Shown here: positions 58,822 to 64,000 of the stretch, one piece after another
Layout of the letters: each line of letters opens with the position of its first letter
Numbering within the stretch: position 1 is the first letter of the stretch
Origin: Scleroderma bovista
Lineage: Eukaryota; Basidiomycota; Agaricomycetes; Boletales; Sclerodermataceae
DNA length: 64,000 nt
Direction: 5' to 3'
Assembly: GCA_037178675.1 (NCBI GenBank)
Contig: JAYMGJ010000646.1
Location: 62,001-126,000 of the forward strand
Program-made: the position numbers and the translations under genes
Notes under the pieces: generated by a model
The model's input: the letters and a program-made list of their open reading frames with translations, nothing else
Database searches by the model: none
Told to the model about the DNA's origin: nothing

Positions 58822-58835
58822 GGTTATGAGCCCTG
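58822..58835 (+). promoter_or_regulatory. Primer-binding site of copia B (half-tRNA type)
   Basis: The same 14 bases as in copia A (GGTTATGAGCCCTG), again adjoining the LTR and complementary to the initiator tRNA-Met anticodon arm. Confidence 0.85.
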
Positions 58836-59204
58836 TGAGCGCACTGTGTGCAGCAATGCACCAGACAGCGCTCCAGCTCCCTGAGCGTCGCTTTAACTAG
58901 CTTGACACTGTGGATCACAGTGAGCTCCTAGCTGAGCCCCTGCACAGCCACAAGGCGAAGTCAGTTGACGACTTGCGCCAGACAGTGAGCTCCTAATTGA
59001 GCACCTGTATTGCCCCAGGCGAAGTTTGTTGATGACTTGCGCCGACCATGGCAAACATCGTCGACGACTTGCACTGGCATGACCTAGTCATGAGTTAGCT
59101 GTTGACAGAAGTGCTTTCACTAGCACTCAGGTGTTTCTTCTTTTCTTGCTTGTCTGTTGTCGCATTCACTTGCTGACTCCGTTGACTCCCAACAGAATAT
59201 CACC
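58836..59204 (+). other. Copia B leader
   Basis: About 370 bases between primer site and gag start. It holds repeated short phrases (CACTGTGGATC / GAGCTCCTAGCTGAGC / GACTTGCGCC). No ORF is seen. Confidence 0.5.
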
Positions 59205-61646
59205 ATGTCCAGCGCTCTTGACAAGATGGTTCCTGTGTTTACTGGCTCCAACTGGCAGCAGTGGCACACTTCTATGCAGGCTTACCTCCAGGCACAAGGC
59301 CAATGGTACGTTTACTCAACGACGCAACCCGCTGACGGTCACGATGACCGAAAGGAGTGGGACGACAACACTGAGAGAGCGCTCAGTAATATCACCTTGC
59401 ACCTTGCCCCCTCCATCCAAGTTTCCGTCTCGAATCTCGACAGCATCAAGGAAGTCTGGGACCACCTGAAGAAGAACTTCGGCGCCCCCAGCATCGGCTC
59501 TGCCTACGCTGAGCTTAGCAAGCTCCTGGCGACTACCATTCCTGCTGGCTCCCATCCCGCTCTGGCTATCACCAAGGTGCTTAGCCATTTCGCTTATCTC
59601 AAAGACACCGGCTTCGAATTCCCTGCCCCCGTGCAGGCCATGATTATTCTTTGCAAGCTCCCTCCCACCATGGAGGTCGTAGCTCAAATCCTCAGCCAGA
59701 TGTCGCCTGACGAGATCAAAAATCTGAAGCCCAACGGGATCATCAAGGCTGCCACGCTCTCATTTGAGCAGAAAGGTGCCTCTTCCCGCGCCGGTGGTAA
59801 GGGCCCACAGGCCAACAAGCTTAGTGCTGTGAAGCGCTGTAGAGACGTGCGCATCTCTAGGTGCATATCTGCGCATTAGAGCTTGTTTGGCCAGGAGCTA
59901 TGGAGTGCAGGTACCCATGTGCACTGGAGGCACTCTAGCGCATGCAGGACTCCCTGTTAGGTGCGCATACATCAGTTCCACAGAGCTACGGCCTTCCATC
60001 CGTGTCTCGAGCTCCTTCGGTCACCTGCAGCAGTGTCTGCATGCTCAGTGTGCACCAGGCCTTCATCCATGCTACTCAGCACAGCCACCCACACAACTCA
60101 CGCCCACTAGCTCTCCAACGCGCAGCCTCGTGCGCTCTGTAGCCCCCTGTGAAGGTCCCACGTCAGCACTCTCTCTATGTCTCTTCCAGTGCGCACTTCA
60201 GTCACTCAGAGCAGCATTGAGTTGTCTCCACTTGCTTGCACATCTCAGCACAGCCACGCACGCACTCCACGCACACTCCTGCACCTGTTAGCATGCTCTC
60301 CAGCCCACAGTGCTGCGTGTCAGGGTCCTGCCCCCTCCAGTGGTCCCCCAGGCTGGTCCGACGTCATCAGGGACAGTATCTGGCATGTTCCGCCTCGTGT
60401 CTCCATTCCACTCCTTCCCTCTTCTGTGTGTCACCTTTCCTGGGCTTGTTCCTGCTCCTGGTGCCTCGGGGCATGTGCGCTTTTCCTTATTTAGAAGGAT
60501 GCTATCACTATTGGTCCGTTATTCGCTCCCTATTCGTTTCCGCATCTCTCTCTCTCGTTTTACGTTCTAGCAGTGCCAGGGTCCACACTACCGCTCCCCA
60601 TTTAGCTAGAATCATCGCTTCTGTGCGCTTCTTGCGCGCTTTCCCTTATTTAGCCTTCCCGTCACGTACCTACACTTGTTTCACTATATAGGCCTCATCC
60701 ACACAAAAATAAGAAGTTTTTTTTTGGCCCCCATCTGAGTCTTAGTGTGTGTCTTGCCGCATTTCCTGTGTCCTGAGGTTTCCCCTGTGTCCTGCCGTTC
60801 TTTTCCTGTGTTCTGACGATCTCTGACGACCCCTGCTCTCGCGCTCTGGTGATACCCTGCGGTTTCCGCTACTTCTGCTCTTCCTTGCGCGTGTCTACAC
60901 GTTCCAGGCAACCCCCAGACTCTCTAGTCGCGCATACCCTGCGCATTTGGCTGCGCTTCTCACCCCCTCTCTGCTCTCTCGACTCACAGGTCCCTCGAGC
61001 GCGCTCTTGCGCTCTATATCTCCTAGCTCCCCTAGTCCAGCCAGACCAAGTCTCCTTGGGCGAATACCTATTTTCACGCCTTCAAGGGACTTACCCTCTA
61101 CAGCGCAAGCCAGCTGACCCCAAATTCGCCCAGCAGCAGCAGCAGCCTCAGAGGCAGCAGCAGCAGCAAGGCGGGTCCAACGGCGGTGCGAGCGGAAACG
61201 CTCCTGCCCAAGGACAGGGAGGCTGCACTCGACGCGGCGGCAAGAAGGCTCGTGCTTGCCGTGAGAACGCCCAACAGGCCGCCTTTGCCACATATGTCCA
61301 CTACAATGGACCAGAGCCCACCATCGACCCTCGTGCTTTGGCTCACACCCCCGGTGCTACCAACTACGGCCCCCCCGCATTCACAAATACTATTAAGGCC
61401 TTCGACTTGGCACACCACTTGGGGGTAGAGCCCTCCTGCCAAACCATCCGCACCCTCGACCAAGTTGTGTCGATGGCGAGTGTGAACCTGGACCAGCCCG
61501 AGGCAGGTCCCTCCTCGCTGAAGCGCCCTCGTCTCGAGGAGCGCATCACGATGTATGAGGAGGATGCCATCTCCCTTGGGGATGATGAACCATTCGCCCA
61601 CGAGCCTTTCACTGACGACGAGTTCGACGAGATCGATGTGATGGTC
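59205..61646 (+). pseudogene. Copia B gag, interrupted by a solo LTR and cut by a Ty3 element
   Basis: Starts MSSALDKMVPVFTGSNWQQW at 59205 and runs open to SAVKR at 59837. The frame resumes at 61107 with KPADPKFAQQQQQPQRQQ and continues to VSMASVNLDQPEAGPSSLKR and an acidic tail ending at 61646, where the Ty3 LTR begins. The joined frame has no stops. The first part is the typical copia gag (UBN2-type) fold with the motif VWDHLKKNFGAPS. No CCHC knuckle is seen before the break. Confidence 0.85.
59838..61102 (+). mobile_element. 1.27 kb solo LTR inside copia B gag
   Basis: Ends TGTAGAG and CTCTACA, flanked by GCGC (59834-59837 and 61103-61106; AGCGC if the shared A is counted). Excision with one duplicate restores the gag frame. 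A TATA box CTATATAGG lies at about 60682. It is rich in CT and TG tracts and has no ORF of note. The family is not otherwise present here. Confidence 0.85.
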
Positions 61647-62311
61647 TGTCACGACCATGACATCCGATCACCCTGTACCCTATTGTCCGATCGCGTCCAC
61701 GCGTTCGCCGTCCGTCTATTGTATGTACTCCCTTTTCCGTTTCTTTCTATCTGTCCTGTATCGCCACCGATCGGTGAGCGCGTTGTCCGTTCTGTCTCTC
61801 TGTACTATTACCTAATATGTTTCCTTTCTTGTTTCCGGTTACTATATGTTCCCGTCCCATGGCATTACTAATACGATACTCATCGGTAATCCGGTTATCG
61901 CACTTACCGTACTTACTCAGCGCGCAGCGCGACTGCGCTCGTCATTCGTCGGTAATCCCGACTTCCCATACATCACCTCATCCGTTCCACTCAGTATAAA
62001 TACCTAGATACTCGGTCTGTTGTAGTTTCAGTTCGAATATCGAATAAGATACTTCTCATCTGTTCTCCCTTCGCACTCTCCGTCTCTGTCTCGTGCAAGC
62101 ACTCGGTCGTAGACCGTTTACCCTCGGACTCTCCGTCAGACCCTCGGTCGGCCTTCCTATTACTCGGGAAGCGCGACTACGCTACGTAGCATCTCGGTCT
62201 TACCGCTAGACCAACCCCTGACCCCCTGACCCCTCGTAGAGATCAGATCGGTGAAGAACCGGTCTTGACAGTATATTCGAACTCAAGTCTTGTACGAGTT
62301 CACAATCATCT

Positions 62312-63653
62312 ATGTCCAGGACAATCCAAACTCGCTCGCGCAAACAACCCAGAACCCTCAGCATTCGACACTCGTCGGGCTGCTGCCTTAAGCGCTCTGA
62401 CTAGCCTCAGGCGCTCACCCGACTCTGTCTCCCAATTCCAAGGCTTCTCCGCTCGGAGAGCCTCCTCCCCCGCTCAGCGTCGCCCACCTGGGGCTTTCGT
62501 CGAAGACCTCGGCGATGACCTGGGTGGTGACCATCCCGATGACAATGGCCCCGGTGACGGTGGTCCCGGCGGTGATGGTCCCGACGACCCCAACGACCCC
62601 AACCCTGATGATGGCGGTGAAGACCCCATTGAAGGCATCCCCGACCAAGAAGAGGCCGGTCTAGTCATCTTTAACAACCTCTCCATTGCTATCGACAGAC
62701 TCGCACGGTCTTCGTGCTCATCTGAGTCTTCGTCTCGCACCAAGGTGCGCGAACCCGATACCTTCGACGGTACCGATCCAAAGAAGTTGCGCACATTCTT
62801 AGTCCAGTGCGAGCTCAACTTCCAGGACCGACCGAAGGCTTTTCGCACTGACCGAACCAAGGTCACGTTCGCGCAGTCGTACCTCAAAGGAATGGCTCTC
62901 GAATGGTTCGAGCCAGACCTACTCGGTGCAGGAGACCCCCTCAACCGTCCAATCTGGATGACCGATTGGGAAGAGTTCGTCATTGAACTCCAAACAACCT
63001 TCGGTCCCCACGACCCAGTTGCTGACGCCGAGCATCAGCTCGACCACCTCCGCATGAAGGAAAACCATCGTGCCAACAGATACGTGGTTGATTTCAACCG
63101 TATCGCGTCTCAGGTTTGGGGCTACGGCGATGGCGCCCTATGCCATCACTTCTATACAGGTCTCCCCGACCGAATCAAGGACGAGATAAGCCGCGTCGGT
63201 AAACCGCGCACTCTGAACGGTCTTCGCGTCCTCACCCAGGAGATCGACACCCGATATTGGGAACGCAAGGAAGAGGTCGCTCGTCAGAATAAGACCTCTA
63301 CCAGCACTAGTACCAACACCCCCAACACCAAGTCGGGTAAGACCGACAAGGGTAAATCCTCGGGCAACACTGCCCAGTCCTCTTCGTCGTCAACCGCGAC
63401 TCAGAAAGCCAACAAGTCGGGCAAGACTACTGAGCTTTCGGACAAGCTCGGCAAGGACGGCAAACTGACCTCAGAGGAACGCAAGCGCAGGTTTGACATG
63501 AATCTGTGCATGTTCTGTGGTGCAACTGGCCACAAGGCCAAGGACTGCCCCAAGTCAGGCTCTCGAGCAGCCAAGGCTAGGGCGGCTACCACCACCACTA
63601 CGAACACCACGTCGGAAGCCAAACCGACGGCCTCCACCGAGGCAAAAAAATAG
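62312..63653 (+). CDS. Gag of the right Ty3 element
   Basis: The long frame reads from about 62330 to TAG 63653. The only suitable ATG (62312, MSRTIQTRSRKQ) is in a different frame, so there is probably a one-base indel near 62340, or a non-ATG start. The protein has an acidic linker rich in Asp, Gly and Pro, then the capsid-like core with motifs FDGTDPKKLRTFLVQCELNF and YLKGMALEWFEPDL. A Ser/Thr/Lys-rich tail follows, with a classical zinc knuckle CMFCGATGHKAKDC at about 63508. The core is open throughout. Confidence 0.85.
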
Positions 63654-63691
63654 ATAGCAACTCCCAAGACTCCGCACAGAGTGGGAGTTGC
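63644..63691 (+). promoter_or_regulatory. -1 ribosomal frameshift signal between gag and pol
   Basis: The slippery heptamer A AAA AAA (63644-63650) lies in the gag frame immediately before the TAG stop. After a 6-base spacer there is a perfect 10-bp stem, GCAACTCCCA (63657-63666) with TGGGAGTTGC (63682-63691), and a 15-base loop. A -1 slip at the heptamer leads into an open frame (IDSNSQDS) that contains the protease. Confidence 0.85.
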
Positions 63692-64000
63692 GTTGTTCCC
63701 GACTGTGCACCTATGGAGGCCCGACTCAACGCAGCCGCTCTTTCCAATCCAAATTCTCTCCGACCCTCTGTAACAATTGTTGACCATACTATGCCTTCCT
63801 TTCCTGTGTTAGTAGATTCGGGTTCTACCCACTGTTTTGTAGATCCGTCATTTGCCAATATGAACACTCTTTCACGTTACTCGGTATCCCTGATCGTTCT
63901 CCGTCTATTCGACGGTACCACCACCACCATAATCACCGAAGCAACCGATCTACCTATCCGTTTTCCCTCTGGCGACGTCACCCCGATGACATTTTATGTC
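63651..64000 (+). CDS. Pol of the right Ty3 element, protease start (partial)
   Basis: The -1 frame runs open from the slippery site to the window edge. It contains FPVLVDSGSTHCFVD near 63805, the D-S-G active site of a retropepsin-type aspartic protease, followed by LRLFDGTTTTIITEATD. RT, RNase H and integrase should follow to the right. Cleavage of the Gag-Pol fusion by this protease is the known family role. Confidence 0.85.

Larger units (their letters stand above)
61647..64000 (+). mobile_element. Right Ty3/gypsy element, running off the window
   Basis: The LTR at 61647-62270 (624 bp) has ends TGTCACGACC and GGTCTTGACA (inverted, one mismatch) and TATAAATA near 61995. It is followed by gag and the start of pol. 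The right part and 3' LTR are outside the window. It is inserted in the gag of copia B. I could not identify a primer-binding site with confidence. Confidence 0.88.

Noticed and set aside
62265..62311. Start of the right Ty3 gag at 62265
   Set aside because: There is no ATG there, and the position is inside the LTR end; ATG 62312 is the likely original start despite the frame difference.
1..64000. CRISPR arrays, bacterial operons, rRNA or tRNA genes
   Set aside because: Introns and gene content are fungal. I saw no regular spacer array and no tRNA-like cloverleaf; the tRNA-like matches are retroelement primer sites.

Overview
The window reads as nuclear DNA of an agaricomycete (mushroom-forming basidiomycete). 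Genes are cut by many 50-80 bp GT-AG introns. The gene content is typical of that class: DUF6533-type membrane proteins, a class I hydrophobin, a WW-like membrane protein, a TPR-HET protein, RepHel Helitrons, and copia and Ty3 retroelements. All product names come from reading the sequence by eye; no search was run.

Layout. (1) 1-8.4 kb is a segmental tandem array. Two intact DUF6533 genes (1335-3011 and 5905-7544, minus) share intron positions, and the flank of a third copy enters at the left edge. A hydrophobin gene (3835-4354, minus) lies between them. (2) 9.9-16.3 kb holds a 1,146-residue multi-membrane-span gene in four exons (9911-13516, minus) and an intact membrane-protein ORF (14957-16330, plus). 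(3) 17.4-27.0 kb starts with a chimeric, frameshifted partial copy of the multi-span gene. It is split by an 8.3 kb insertion with a 7-bp target-site duplication and a poly(T) end. That insertion contains a decayed Helitron (Hel1). (4) 27.4-34.3 kb holds a large TPR-HET gene of the fungal incompatibility/immunity type and a WW-like membrane-protein gene. (5) 34.9-40.0 kb is an unrecognised minus-strand gene cut by three solo LTRs, each with its own target-site duplication. (6) 40.2-43.6 kb is the 5' part of a decayed Ty3/gypsy element. (7) 43.6-53.3 kb is a minus-strand LTR carrying an intact 7.6 kb Helitron (Hel2) and a smaller solo LTR. (8) 53.7-64 kb is a nest: copia A contains a TA-flanked DNA transposon and is cut by copia B, which is cut by a solo LTR and by a Ty3 element that runs off the right edge.

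The main interest is in the mobile DNA. Hel2 has a complete 1,712-codon RepHel gene, a second complete 277-codon gene of unknown role, a canonical 3' hairpin and CTAG end, and an empty site visible in a sister LTR. Copia A carries a roughly 760-codon ORF between its primer-binding site and gag. One LTR family carries a conserved ORF inside the LTR. The right-hand Ty3 element has a textbook -1 frameshift signal. Many premature stops in the old elements are TGA where related or reconstructed sequence implies CGA, pointing to CpG methylation decay or a RIP-like process. Elements are therefore distinguishable by age: Hel1, the left Ty3 element and copia A are decayed, while Hel2 looks young.
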